This document shows, one piece after another, positions 1 through 9,962 of a stretch of DNA of 54,294 bases. The DNA is taken from positions 1 to 54,294 of the forward strand of contig JASGUU010000034.1 in NCBI GenBank assembly GCA_030057555.1, read 5' to 3'. Position 1 is the stretch's first letter, and each line of letters begins with the position of its first letter. The notes under the pieces were generated by a model that was not told the origin of the DNA, did not search any database, and saw only the letters and a program-made list of their open reading frames with translations. The DNA comes from Bacillota bacterium. GTDB taxonomy: Bacteria; Bacillota; Clostridia; Saccharofermentanales; Fastidiosipilaceae. A program made the translations under genes and the position numbers.

Positions 1-2356
1 GTCGGGTCGGCCGAGGATGTCGGGGTTTCGGACGAGCTGCTCTGGGTTGGGTTGTCGTTATAGATATACGTGACAGTCCGCGTTGCATCGTTGACAGACG
101 TATCATACTTATCGAGTGCGGGTCCTATTCCAATGGTGTACGTATAGGGAATACCCCACTCGCTGTAGTTCTGCATACCACTCCAGGTATATGTGAACGA
201 GTCCGCCGTCCCGCTTGACGGATTGACGGTATAGTCTGGTATTGGGAACAGGGGGGACCCGTCTCGCTTCAGGGGCAGCTGCAGGGCTGTATGATCCGCC
301 TCCGGACCGCCCGACCAGACCAGCCTGCCAACAACACCGACTGTCAAAGCATCATCTGCAGGCCTGTTAATAACAGTTACCTCATCCTCCTGGTCCAGGA
401 AGCTCAGGGTAACCCTGCCATCAGTCAGGTTGCCGTTGGCAGAATCCGTGTCACTGTAGGTGAATTCAAAGCCTTTGGAATCTGTTTCCTCAACGCTGTA
501 ATCGCCATAGGGCAGATCGCTGAAAACTCTGCTCTCCCCAGCCTTCAGAGTGAAATCTTCAAAACTTCCGTCGGGGTACGTCAGTTTTAGCCCAAATATC
601 GGTGCATCTGCAGGAGGTGTCTCGGTCGGGATGTCGTAAGAACCCGATCCTGTCGGGTCGAAGGCCTTGTATACGGTGATCTTGCCCTTATGCCGCTCTT
701 CGTTCTTGACCTGTATGGACCAGTCGTGACCACCCTGGTCGACCCTGAAGGCATTACTCATCCGGCCATCAACCAGGTAGGTCGTTTTGTAATCGCCCAG
801 ATCTCCCACCTCGCCGTTGATGCCATATTTCTTAACCTCGGTTTCGTTGACAATATAGGTGCCCCCGGCCCAAAAGTCGGTCAAAACGATCTGCTCTGAG
901 CCACCCAGCTTGACAGTCCGGTGGTAGACAGGGGCTCCGTCAGCTCCAAGAATTTGGCTCTTTATTTCTATGGTGAAGAGACGGTTGAGGTGATCATTAT
1001 CTTTTGTGACCGGGTTGCCATCTGAATCGTAGAGAAGCTTCTCGACAGTGATCAGAATCGGATTGACTTTCGGGATCGGGAAGTCCAGGGTATGAGGCAG
1101 ATTATTGATGTCTTCGTACGTCAGTTTGGTTTCGAGGTTGATCGGGTAGAGATTGCCCACTGGCGTCTGGTTCAAAATGTCCTCGTCGATCTTGATGCGA
1201 TAGATCATTTCGGCATACTTGACGCTGCTGCCTGCTTTAATCGGGGTGGTCAGAGTTCCCGGGCTCCAGGTGATTGTTCCTGTAAATGCGTTATATGCTG
1301 CTTTCGGGTACGCAGGAACCGTGCTGATCGAATTTATGTGATCCGCCGGGATATCAAAGCCCTGCTCCAGGATACAGGTGATTTGGGGGTTTTGGGCAGA
1401 CAGTACACCCGGACTGATGAGGCCGGCGGCAATGCTGTTGAGATTGGCAGTAGAAGCTTCGGTGAAGAAGTTGCCAGGTGAAGCGATGCCCTGCATCATG
1501 TTCTTGACATCCTGATCCTCATCCTGTGCTACCGACCATACCTTAATAAACTTTTTCTTGGCGGAACCTGCCGCCGCGATTGCGGAATTTGAGTGGTAGT
1601 AAAAAGCAGTTAGACCATTATATTCTTCTATGTATTCATAAAAACTATCAGCATTGCCAACCCTGGTCTGGTGGTACCAAAGTCACTGAATTCGTAGCTG
1701 CTTCCGGTAAGATATTCAACACCAGTGTCGTTTAATTCATATCCCGCACGACGGACAGCGTCATTGGGAATCTTGTAGCTAAATGTCGGCAGAGTGCCGG
1801 AGAACAGAATGAGATGTGAATTTTCACACTTGCCATGCACCAACATGCCATGGGCCAGATCGATTCCGGCCTGATGAAACGTTCCCTTTGCGCCTGCGGT
1901 AGTCAAGCTGTCGATCGCAGTTTCCAGTAAAGCGGCATCGTTTGTGAGTTCCTGTACGACAGTAGCTTCCGTATTAAAGCTGACGACTCCGATTCTGGCT
2001 ATGTCGGAGGGCAGCAGCTTGTCGATCAGGTGTTTGGCGGCAGTCTTCGCAGCGCCCAGGCGGGTACCCGCGGCCTTAGAGGTGTCGATGACCAGAACGA
2101 TATCGCTGAAGAGCTGGAAGTCTCTGGCTTCGATCCTCAGTGTCACATCCCAGGCGTTCACCAGGCCTGCGGCGGGTTTGGCCTCCTGGAACAGCATGAC
2201 TTCGCCCGGCAGAGTCGGATGGTCAGTACCTATGGCCGGAGAGGTTTCTCCTCCGGCGGCGCTTTCGGCGCTGGCCACTGCCGGCAGCAGACCGGCGATG
2301 ATCAGCAGAGCCAGCGACAGAGCCAGCAGACCACTTTTCAACGCGTACTTTCTCAT
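1..2356 (-). pseudogene. Degenerate VWA/Cna-B surface protein, frameshifted, cut by the window edge
   Basis: This is a decayed paralogue of the surface protein at 2860-7161. It starts with ATG at 2356 behind an AGGAGG site (2367-2372) and has a signal peptide (residues 1-30) followed by a von Willebrand A domain. The first frame stops at 1628. From about 1690 leftward the homology continues in a shifted frame and stays open to base 1, with SpaA/Cna-B-type repeats (for example a VWSGGPEADH block near 270-300 that matches the intact copy). One indel near 1665-1690 therefore breaks the gene. The metal site of the VWA domain is also damaged: the intact copy has DTSGS, while here it reads DTSKA (residues 91-95), and the SDG loop is SGT. 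Two independent kinds of damage argue for real decay rather than only a sequencing error. The C-terminus lies outside the window. Confidence 0.85.
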
Positions 2357-2509
2357 CTTCAGATTACCTCCTGTTTTTGTATGGATTTCAGATAGTTAAG
2401 GATAATGCTGTTCTGGCATGGCAACTGCAGCAAAACCAGTACCGAAAACGTTGGGGTAACCAACTAAATTAGCACTTGACAAATGCGTTATTTCATAAAA
2501 ATGCGTTGT

Positions 2510-2690
2510 TGATTTCCTTCCGCCCCAGATCGCTGTGTGCGGGGAAACGCCAGGAGACAGAGAGCGGCTGCTGCGCTGTATTGACGAAAGCGGCATCCTC
2601 TCCGATTCGCAGACCTGGACCCTTTCGTTCGAGGATGAACTGTGTTTCCGTCGACCTCCGGTAAGCAGCCGGGTATTTCTACGATGACTT
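2510..2690 (+). pseudogene. Remnant of a LytTR response regulator (start of receiver domain)
   Basis: The plus-strand translation from 2526 reads QIAVC-GE-PGD-ERLL-CIDESG. It matches residues 6-28 of the intact LytTR regulator at 7393, with closely similar DNA between 2526 and 2594. After that the match fades and a stop follows at about 2690. No LytTR DNA-binding domain remains. The acidic pair ED of the receiver is GE here. Position and orientation copy the intact cassette, where the regulator also diverges from the surface gene. This is the broken half of a duplicated two-gene unit. The remaining bases to 2859 show no gene. Confidence 0.7.
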
Positions 2691-2859
2691 CGAGGGGCCC
2701 TCGACCGGGGCAGAGTGAAAAGAGCGGCTGTGGCTCCAGTCGAAAAGATTCGTGCAGCCCCCGTGGGAGGAACTGCACGAATCCATCAGGTGAAGAAGAA
2801 GTGAGGAGCAGAGACGACGGCAGCCCGCGGCCCTTCGCCCTGCCCCTCAGTGTAGAGCG

Positions 2860-5800
2860 TCAGGCTTTTCTTCTGCGCACTATGAGCAGGATGCCGGCTG
2901 CCGCGGCCAGCAGGGCCAGACCCAGCCAGGGGTTGATGCCGTCTCTTCCGGTTCTCGGGGTGTCTTTGACGGGCTCATGGCAGTTCGTTACCACAAAGCC
3001 ATTCTGGGCATCACCCGTGATCTTGGCCGTGTATTTGTCGACCGGCAGCTCATCCACCGTGTAGATGAGCTTCTTGCCATCCGCATATTCGGGCAGATTG
3101 TCGAAGGTGGCGCTCCAGCCGTTCTTCTCCGACAGGACCAGGCTCGTGCCCTTGTACACGCCATCGACCAGCAGCCTGATCGTTACGGAGTCGGGTCTGA
3201 CCTTGTCGGCGTTGTTCTCGTCCTCCCAGACCTTTTTGACCGGAACACGTATGCTGCCGGGCACATGCGTGTTGGTCACGTTGTAGCCGGACACCTCGCT
3301 GGTGTACCCGGGCACCGGATCTTCCGAGACGGTATAGGTGATGAGTTCGCCGTCCTTGAACTTGGGCATCTGAGTGAAGTTCCAGGCCCAGCCATCGGCA
3401 GCCGTTACAACTTTGCTGTATTCCAGGCCGCCCCCGCGCACGCGGATGGTGATGCTCTCGGGACGCATCCTGTCCTGATCACCGGCATCGTCCCAGGTCT
3501 TGAAGCCGCTGATATCGACGGTCTGCCAGGTGTTGATGACGGTGAAGTCCTTCCAGAAGTCATATGTCACGACAAAGTTGTCCGGCACGGCAGTCTCCAC
3601 GACCCGGAATTCGTAGGGGATGCCGTCAAGATCGGTCAGGGGGACATTCGTCCACTGGAAGATCCAGTCTTCCGCCTCCCCGCAGCTGTCCGGCGCGAGG
3701 ACCTCCTTCTCGCCATCGAGTTCGCCGGGGATGGGATAGACCTGCCAGTTGGCGTCGGCGGTGGTTTTGTACTCCAGCTGGATGCTGACGGCCGGATGGA
3801 TGTAGTGAGGATCTGTCGGCGTATCCTCCCAGACCTTTATCACAAAGAAGTCATCAACAGGCGGCACGAAGCTGTTGGTGACTGTCAGGCCGTCTTCCGT
3901 CTTTTCGTAGTGCTCCGGCACATAGTCGTCACCCAGCGCGTCGACTTCCTTCACTCTGAAGGTATAGGCGTTGCCGTTGATATCCGTGAGCTCGATATCC
4001 TCCCAGACCACTTCCGTGGTCCCGTCTGGCAGGTGTTTGAGTTCGGCCCCGGGCACTTCCTCAGTCTGTTCATCTTCCAGAGAGCGATACAGCTTGAACC
4101 AGATTTCCGGATGCACCTGAGGTCCATTGATCCAGGTCTTCGTGGCAGTCACGGAATCCCTTGGGATGACATAGCTGTTGATGAGTGTCAGCGGCTGCTC
4201 GTTGTCCAGTTCGTAATTCTCGGGGCTTGCGGGTTCACCGTCCGCGCTCAGCTTTTCCACGACATAGTAGAAATAGGGATTCCCGTTATTGTCTTCCGCC
4301 GGCAGATTCAGCCACTCGACACGGGTCGTGCCATCACGCAGCTCTTTGACCTCAGCGCCCGGAACGGCTTCCGCGACTCCGCCGGCAATGATCCGGAACA
4401 GCTCGAAGTAGATGGTCGGACGGGGTGTCGGCCCGTTGCGCCAGATCTTTTCTGCCTCGATGCGTTCCAGCATGTCGGGCTGGAAGGTGTTGGTGACCGT
4501 CAGTGTCTCATCGTCGACGGTCTTGACGTACTTGTCGGGCGCCGGCCCCTCGTTAATGGTGTAAACGTAGGGAACACCGTTGTCATCGTACTTCTGCAGG
4601 CCCTCCCAGGTATAGGTGAACTCGGTCGCCGTGCCGCTGGACGGACTCACGGTATAGTCCGGCTGTGACACCAGTATTGCACCGTTTCGCCACAGATACA
4701 TCTGCACGGCAACATGATCCGCCTCCGGGCCGCCCGACCAGACTTTTCTGCCGACGATGTCGACCGTCATGTCATCGTCCCGGGGTCTGTTGACGACAGT
4801 AACCTCATCCTCTTTTTCCAGGATGGTCAGGGTGACCCTGCCGTCATAGTAGTCGCCGTTGGTGGGATCTGTATCATAGTATTCGACTTCAAAGCCCTGG
4901 GAATCTGGTTCGGTAACGATGTACTCGCCGTAGGGGAGGTTTTCGAAGAGCTTGTACTCTCCCGCCTTCAGGGTGAATTCTTTCCCCGTTCCGTCCTGAT
5001 ACAGCAGTACAAAATTGAACACCGGTGCAGCTGAGGATGGCGTTCCGCCTGTCCGCGATGCACTCATGAGTAGCAGTTCAAGCGGTTCGAATTTCTTGTA
5101 GACGAGAATCTCGCCGAGCGGCTTTTCGCTGTTGCTGACCAGGACGGGCGAGTCGGGATTGCCCTGGCGGATCTGGAAGGTTGCCTGATCGATGCCGTAG
5201 ACGTTGATGTTCGTCTCATAATCGCCCAGATCTCCCGGGCTGCCGGAATACGTGACCCCGGTTTCCGTGACGGTATAGGTGTCCTCGAGACGGAGGTTGG
5301 TCATGATCTTCTTCTCGCCCGCGCGCAGCTCGAAGATCTGGTGGTAGGGCTCCGGCCAGCTGATGCCCTCCGACAGGCCGTTCACTTCGACGGTGAAGAC
5401 CCGGTCATAGGGATCGTCCGTGACCGGAACGCCGTGTGAATCATAAAGGACCTTCTCGACAACGAGCAGAATCGGATCGACTTTCGGGACCGGGAAGTTT
5501 CGCGTCTCCGTCTGGCCGACCGCGTTGGTGAAGCTCAGCGTGGCCTCGCCGTTGGTCGAGTAGTAGTCTCCCTCCGGCGTCTGGTCCAGAATGTCGTCGT
5601 TGATCTCGATGCGATAGGTCAGCTGGGCGTATTTGATGTTGCTGCCCTCTTCGATGGGGGTGGTCAGCGTGCCCGGGTTCCAGGTGATTTTCTTCGTGTC
5701 CGGATCATAGCTGGCAGCCGGTGTCGCGGGAACCGTGCTGATGTTGGCCACCTCCGCCGCTGGAATGACGAAGCCCATCCCCATGGGATCGCTGATCTGG

Positions 5801-7161
5801 GCGTTTTCACAGGCCCTGGCAATCTGGCCGGCGATGTCGACATAGATGGCCGCCAGATCGTCGGGGGAGGCGGTGTAGTAGCTGTCCGGGGAAGCGATTC
5901 TCTCCAGAATGTCCTGGCCGGTCTCATTGACCTCCAGGGCAATCGACCAGACCCGCTGGCCCGCATTCTTGGCAGAACCTGCCTGGGCGATGGCGGAATT
6001 GCCATTGTGGTAGCGGCAGTCTTTGTTCTGATAAGTCTCACAGAACGACGTCAGGTGGCTACCGGTCCCAACTCTTTCGCTGCCATAGGCCGAGCTGTCG
6101 TAGCCGGTTCCGGTTACCAGGAGTGAACCCTGCTCAACGTATCCGGCTCTGCGGATGTCGTCATTGGGAATCGCGTAGCTGTAGGTCGGTAGGCCGTCCG
6201 AGAGCAGCACCATGTGTTTGTTGTCGGCGCTGGTATTTGCCAGCAGAGCATCGGCCTGCTTGATCCCCGCCTGGGTAAAGGTCCCGCCAATGGCTTTCAG
6301 AGCAGAAATACTGGTTCTCAGCGCATCGGCATCGTTGGTGAGATCCTGGACAACATAGACGGAAGAGGCGAAACCGACCACGCCGATTCTGGTTGTATCG
6401 GAGGGCAGCAGCTGCTCGATAAAGTCAATGGCGGCAGCCTTCGCAGCATCCAGCCTCGTGCCCAACATGCTGCCGGAGGTATCGATGATCAGAATAATGT
6501 CGCTGGTTTTCTGGGTATCCACGCCCTCGATCCGCAGCGTCACATCCCAGGTGTTCACCATGCCGGCGACGGGGCTGCTCTCTTTGAACAGCATGACCTC
6601 GCCCGGCTGCGACGGATGGTCGGTTCCGATAATCGGAGGATCGTTGGCCCTGACGCCGCCGCGCGTTAAACGCCGCGGGGAAGGGAGGGCAAAGTCCGTT
6701 TCCGGATAACTGTGATAGTCGATCTCTCCCCCCTCGGGTGAGCTGTCGAGTTCCTCCAGATGATCCGGATTCTCCTCTCCCTTTTCGGGCGCGGGAGCGG
6801 GTTCTACTGTGTTCGCCGTACCCACCGGCGGCGGGGCCGCCTCGGTCACATCCGGCTCTTCTGACTCCACAGGATCCGGAGCCGCAGTGCTGGCTTCCGG
6901 AGCCTCAGTGTTGGTCTCCGGGGCCTCAGTGCTGGCCTCCGGGGCCTCGAGACTGTCGCCTTCTTCAGCATCCTCCTGGGATGTCTCGAGAGGGAGGGCC
7001 TCGTCGCTGCTCTCCTGCGGCAGGCTCTCATCGGAATACGATGGGCCGCCGTCCGCACCGTCCATGCCTTCTGCGATGATCGCCCCCGGTATGAACCCGG
7101 CGAGGATGAGCAGAGACAGGACAAGCGCCAGCAGACAATTTTTCCGTTTATGCCTCTCCAT
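2860..7161 (-). CDS. Sortase-anchored surface protein: VWA domain plus Cna-B/SpaA repeats
   Basis: Large cell-wall adhesin or pilin-like protein of 1433 residues. ATG at 7161 is preferred over an upstream in-frame ATG at 7224 because an AGGAGG sits at 7171-7176 and a signal peptide (about residues 1-32) starts there. An acidic, Thr/Pro-rich spacer with EAPEAS-like repeats covers about 40-165. A von Willebrand A domain follows (about 220-460) with an intact MIDAS motif D227-x-S229-x-S231 and D322. Next come a linker, two SpaA-like modules and about six Cna-B modules, each opening with a K-x-W (KVW, KTW, KIW) and closing with an N in VTN or INS. These are the usual Lys/Asn partners of isopeptide bonds, with a Glu between. 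The C-terminus has a TPRTG sorting motif, a hydrophobic segment and an RRRKA tail. It is divergent from the LytTR/kinase pair, which may control it. The ligand is unknown. Confidence 0.93.
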   Translation of the reverse strand: MERHKRKNCLLALVLSLLILAGFIPGAIIAEGMDGADGGPSYSDESLPQESSDEALPLETSQEDAEEGDSLEAPEASTEAPETNTEAPEASTAAPDPVESEEPDVTEAAPPPVGTANTVEPAPAPEKGEENPDHLEELDSSPEGGEIDYHSYPETDFALPSPRRLTRGGVRANDPPIIGTDHPSQPGEVMLFKESSPVAGMVNTWDVTLRIEGVDTQKTSDIILIIDTSGSMLGTRLDAAKAAAIDFIEQLLPSDTTRIGVVGFASSVYVVQDLTNDADALRTSISALKAIGGTFTQAGIKQADALLANTSADNKHMVLLSDGLPTYSYAIPNDDIRRAGYVEQGSLLVTGTGYDSSAYGSERVGTGSHLTSFCETYQNKDCRYHNGNSAIAQAGSAKNAGQRVWSIALEVNETGQDILERIASPDSYYTASPDDLAAIYVDIAGQIARACENAQISDPMGMGFVIPAAEVANISTVPATPAASYDPDTKKITWNPGTLTTPIEEGSNIKYAQLTYRIEINDDILDQTPEGDYYSTNGEATLSFTNAVGQTETRNFPVPKVDPILLVVEKVLYDSHGVPVTDDPYDRVFTVEVNGLSEGISWPEPYHQIFELRAGEKKIMTNLRLEDTYTVTETGVTYSGSPGDLGDYETNINVYGIDQATFQIRQGNPDSPVLVSNSEKPLGEILVYKKFEPLELLLMSASRTGGTPSSAAPVFNFVLLYQDGTGKEFTLKAGEYKLFENLPYGEYIVTEPDSQGFEVEYYDTDPTNGDYYDGRVTLTILEKEDEVTVVNRPRDDDMTVDIVGRKVWSGGPEADHVAVQMYLWRNGAILVSQPDYTVSPSSGTATEFTYTWEGLQKYDDNGVPYVYTINEGPAPDKYVKTVDDETLTVTNTFQPDMLERIEAEKIWRNGPTPRPTIYFELFRIIAGGVAEAVPGAEVKELRDGTTRVEWLNLPAEDNNGNPYFYYVVEKLSADGEPASPENYELDNEQPLTLINSYVIPRDSVTATKTWINGPQVHPEIWFKLYRSLEDEQTEEVPGAELKHLPDGTTEVVWEDIELTDINGNAYTFRVKEVDALGDDYVPEHYEKTEDGLTVTNSFVPPVDDFFVIKVWEDTPTDPHYIHPAVSIQLEYKTTADANWQVYPIPGELDGEKEVLAPDSCGEAEDWIFQWTNVPLTDLDGIPYEFRVVETAVPDNFVVTYDFWKDFTVINTWQTVDISGFKTWDDAGDQDRMRPESITIRVRGGGLEYSKVVTAADGWAWNFTQMPKFKDGELITYTVSEDPVPGYTSEVSGYNVTNTHVPGSIRVPVKKVWEDENNADKVRPDSVTIRLLVDGVYKGTSLVLSEKNGWSATFDNLPEYADGKKLIYTVDELPVDKYTAKITGDAQNGFVVTNCHEPVKDTPRTGRDGINPWLGLALLAAAAGILLIVRRRKA

Positions 7162-7178
7162 TACCTTGTACCTCCTGT

Positions 7179-7231
7179 AACTGGATTGAGCGGACAACTG
7201 GATTGAGCGAATAACTATCCACAATCCAGTT
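7179..7231 (-). promoter_or_regulatory. Leader with two competing 10-bp hairpins before the surface gene
   Basis: In the direction of the surface gene the leader reads AACTGGATTG (7231-7222), then CAATCCAGTT twice (7205-7196 and 7188-7179), then the AGGAGG site and the ATG at 7161. The first block can pair perfectly with either of the two identical downstream blocks, giving loops of 16 or 33 bases. The longer hairpin ends only three bases before the ribosome site. CTGGATTGAGCG is also a 12-bp direct repeat with a 17-bp period, so the same bases could instead be a DNA site for the LytTR regulator. The decayed cassette copy lacks this block. Confidence 0.5.
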
Positions 7232-7294
7232 TAAAAATGATGCCTGCTGTAGAACCAGTACCGGAATTGTTCAGCAGGTCAACCAAATCCGCAC

Positions 7295-7323
7295 TTGACA
7301 ATTTGCCTTTAATGAAGTAAATG
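7295..7323 (+). promoter_or_regulatory. Candidate promoter of the LytTR regulator gene
   Basis: TTGACA at 7295-7300, 17 bases, then TAAATG as a weak -10. The same 'CCAGTACCG ... GCACTTGACA' arrangement is kept in front of the regulator remnant at about 2435-2480, so it survived cassette duplication. Inferred from sequence only. Confidence 0.4.
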
Positions 7324-7392
7324 TTCAAAATAGCCTCCGTATTTTTATGACAGCGACAGCCATCGCACCAGACTGGGAGAAGGAGACAGTTT

Positions 7393-8124
7393 GTGGAAAC
7401 TCCGATCCAGATTGCCGTGTGCGAGGATGTGCCGGGAGACGTCGAGCGCCTGCTGCACTGTATTGACGAAAGCGGCCTTCCCGTTGCATGCCGGGTTTTC
7501 ACGGATTGTGCTGCGCTGCTGGCAGATTTTGCCCCCGGGAAATATGATCTGATCTTTCTGGACATCTACATGAACGATGTGCAGCAGGGAGTCAATGCCG
7601 CCGCCAGCATCCGGGAACTGGATGCGCTGGTGACGCTGGCCTTTACTACTGTCAGCCAGGAGCATGCCCTGGAGAGCTACCGCCTGAAGGTTTTTGCCTA
7701 TCTGGAGAAGCCCGTCCAGGCCCGGGATGTGCGGGAGGTGCTGGAACACGCCGGGGACAGGCGGCGGAACGTTCCCACCGTGCAGCTGCTCATCCAGGGT
7801 AAGTATCAGGACATTCCGCTGCAGAGCATTTTGTACTTTGAGTGCAAAAACCATGCTGTTTTCGTGAACACCCTGACAGGTGTTCTGCGCACCAGCCAGA
7901 CGGTGAAGCTGGGAGATATCGAGCCGCTGCTGCCGGACTGCTTTTTCCGCTGTCACAACAGCTATATCGCCAATCTACGTTATGTCAAGGAGCTGGATCG
8001 GGAACTGAAACTGTTCCGGATGCAAAATGACGATCCGGTCTATATCCGCCGTCAGTCCCTTGGCAGGGCGCTCAGGGCCTATGAACAGCAGCTGTTTGCA
8101 CTGGCCAGAGGAGAAGACATGTGA
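7393..8124 (+). CDS. LytTR-family response regulator (AgrA/LytR type)
   Basis: Two-domain regulator of 243 residues. The receiver domain (1-120) has the acidic pair E11/D12, phospho-acceptor D57 in FLDIYM, T85/T86 and the conserved K106 in YLEKP. The LytTR DNA-binding domain (about 130-237) has the typical FECKNHAVFV and FFRCHNSYIANL blocks. The start is GTG at 7393 behind AAGGAG (7379-7384). The stop overlaps the start of the kinase gene by four bases, so the two are translationally coupled and form a two-component pair. It is divergent from the surface gene, the natural candidate target. LytTR proteins bind direct repeats, and repeats are present at 7181-7209. Confidence 0.93.
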   Translation: METPIQIAVCEDVPGDVERLLHCIDESGLPVACRVFTDCAALLADFAPGKYDLIFLDIYMNDVQQGVNAAASIRELDALVTLAFTTVSQEHALESYRLKVFAYLEKPVQARDVREVLEHAGDRRRNVPTVQLLIQGKYQDIPLQSILYFECKNHAVFVNTLTGVLRTSQTVKLGDIEPLLPDCFFRCHNSYIANLRYVKELDRELKLFRMQNDDPVYIRRQSLGRALRAYEQQLFALARGEDM

Positions 8125-9956
8125 CGAAACGCCGTGCGGGGATCGTCCTTCTGTCGGTGCTTCTGCTGCTGGCGCTTTTCTGCCTGATCGGAGCCTATGC
8201 GGCTTCCTTCCCTGTGGAGACGGAGGACGAAAGCTCTTATTTATATATCCACCAGGTAGACTGTGAAATCGACGGCGGCGCTTCCGGCAGGCTGGCGCTG
8301 CCGGCGAGGCTGGGAGGTCTTCCGAAGCGGACCGCCGTTACGCTGACGGCGAGGATCAATGAGCCGCCCGGCAGATATCTCCTCGTGGGCACGGTATCGG
8401 CGCCCATGGAAGTCTTTATGAATGGCAATCCGCTGCTGAGCTACGGACAGGAGGGCAGCTATCCCGCCTTTTTCAATGATCCGCCCATCGCCCTGATCCT
8501 GCTCTCCTTACCGCCGTCCAGCGGGGACATGACGCTCACGATCCGCTATCTGACTCCCGGCCAGCGTGCCGCGCTCGACATACCCGTCATCCGGGTGGGG
8601 ACCGAGCGGGCCCTGGTCAGGTACCAGTTGCAGCAGGACGGCTTCCTCTTCATCTTTTCGCTCGTCCTGATCTGTATCGGCCTGATCATGACGGTGTTCG
8701 CCCTGATCATTATCTGCAAAAAACACCCGGACCTGTCGTTTCTGTGGCTGGGGCTGTTTGCCTTTCTGGCGGGCACCTGGGGCTTTGGCGAATGCGATCT
8801 GAGCTTCCTGCTCTTTCCCTATCCTGCGCTGCTGCATGTCATGGTCTTTCTGAGTATTCTCCTCATCCCCATTCCCTTTCTGCATTTCGGACTCCTGGTG
8901 CTGGATCCGAGAGAGCCGCGCCCCATGCGGCTGGCCCTGTGGATCAACTACCTCTCGCTCGCTGTGGCGCTTTGGCTGCAGCTCACCGGCTGCATGGATT
9001 TCATCAGATTCCTGACGTATTTCCAGTTCGTCCTCATTATGAATCTGGCGGTCTTTCTCTTTTCCCTGCTGCTGGAACGGCTGAAGTACGATAATCCCGC
9101 CGCCCGCCGCTTTGGGCCCGGCATCGTGATTCTGAGCGTTTTTACCATTCTGGAGATCCTTAACTATGACCTGAGACTGGCCGGTTCGTTCACCTTCTTC
9201 TTCCAGCTGGGGGTTCTGGGCTTCGTGTTCTCGCTGGGCATCGTCGGCGGCTACTATGTGCGGGATTCCCTGCGCACCGCTCAGGAGAATGAACGGCTCG
9301 AGTATCAGATCCGGGCGATGAATCTGCAGCAGGCACTCCAGCGGCAGCAGTTTCAGAAGATCGCGGAGAACGAAGCGCAGGTGGAGGCCCAGCGCCACGA
9401 TCTGCGTCACCATCTGGCGGTGCTCTGGGAGCTTTATGAGCAGGATGACCGCGGGAAGCTGCGCAACTATCTCGAAGCCCTGAACCACAGGCTGCCCGCC
9501 GGAGGACGGCCCCGGCTCTGCGAAAACTATGCCGTCAATGCCGTTGCCACCCACTATGCCGGGCTGGCGAAGCAGGCCGGGGCCGAGGTTGCGGTCAACC
9601 TGTCGGTGCCGGCGGATCTGCCCCCGGAACTCGAGAGCGACCTGTGCATCATTATCGGCAATCTCATGGAGAATGCGGTCGAGGCCTGCGCCCGCATGAC
9701 GGGGGAGGAGCGTTTCATCCACGTGAACAGCCGTCTGCAGTATGGCGTGCTGACCATCGCCGTCGACAACCGTTTCGAGGGCGATCTGCGTCGGCAGGAC
9801 GGCGTTTTCCTCTCGTCGAAGCGTGAGGGCGAGGGGATCGGCCTGTCATCCGTCAGCGCCGTGGCGAAGAAGCATGGTGGCAACGCGGAGTTCGAGGTGC
9901 GGGACACTGTGTTCCGGGCCTCGGTCTATGTGCGGCTGGAGCCCGGCGGCAGCTGA
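8121..9956 (+). CDS. Sensor histidine kinase, AgrC-like (HPK10/GHKL), multi-pass membrane
   Basis: Sensor kinase of 611 residues starting at GTG 8121 in an ATGTGA overlap with the regulator gene. An N-terminal membrane segment (about 7-30) precedes an extracellular stretch of about 140 residues, then roughly seven membrane helices (about 175-385) and a short coiled coil. This layout resembles 7TMR-DISM sensors. The phospho-acceptor is H426 in RHDLRHH, the AgrC-type H-box. The GHKL ATPase has its N-box at about N514-N518 (NLMENAVEA) and a G-box GEGIGLSSV near the end. No AgrD-type peptide gene or AgrB is seen nearby, so the signal is unknown. Its stop lies six bases from the convergent DHHW gene, leaving no room for a terminator between them. 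Confidence 0.92.
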   Translation: MTKRRAGIVLLSVLLLLALFCLIGAYAASFPVETEDESSYLYIHQVDCEIDGGASGRLALPARLGGLPKRTAVTLTARINEPPGRYLLVGTVSAPMEVFMNGNPLLSYGQEGSYPAFFNDPPIALILLSLPPSSGDMTLTIRYLTPGQRAALDIPVIRVGTERALVRYQLQQDGFLFIFSLVLICIGLIMTVFALIIICKKHPDLSFLWLGLFAFLAGTWGFGECDLSFLLFPYPALLHVMVFLSILLIPIPFLHFGLLVLDPREPRPMRLALWINYLSLAVALWLQLTGCMDFIRFLTYFQFVLIMNLAVFLFSLLLERLKYDNPAARRFGPGIVILSVFTILEILNYDLRLAGSFTFFFQLGVLGFVFSLGIVGGYYVRDSLRTAQENERLEYQIRAMNLQQALQRQQFQKIAENEAQVEAQRHDLRHHLAVLWELYEQDDRGKLRNYLEALNHRLPAGGRPRLCENYAVNAVATHYAGLAKQAGAEVAVNLSVPADLPPELESDLCIIIGNLMENAVEACARMTGEERFIHVNSRLQYGVLTIAVDNRFEGDLRRQDGVFLSSKREGEGIGLSSVSAVAKKHGGNAEFEVRDTVFRASVYVRLEPGGS

Positions 9957-9962
9957 GCGGAA

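Noticed and set aside
2977-4668. 563-residue open frame on plus, antisense to the surface protein
   Set aside because: It mirrors the coding strand of a clear Cna-B protein, has no ribosome site and no recognisable domain; long antisense frames are expected in GC-rich genes.
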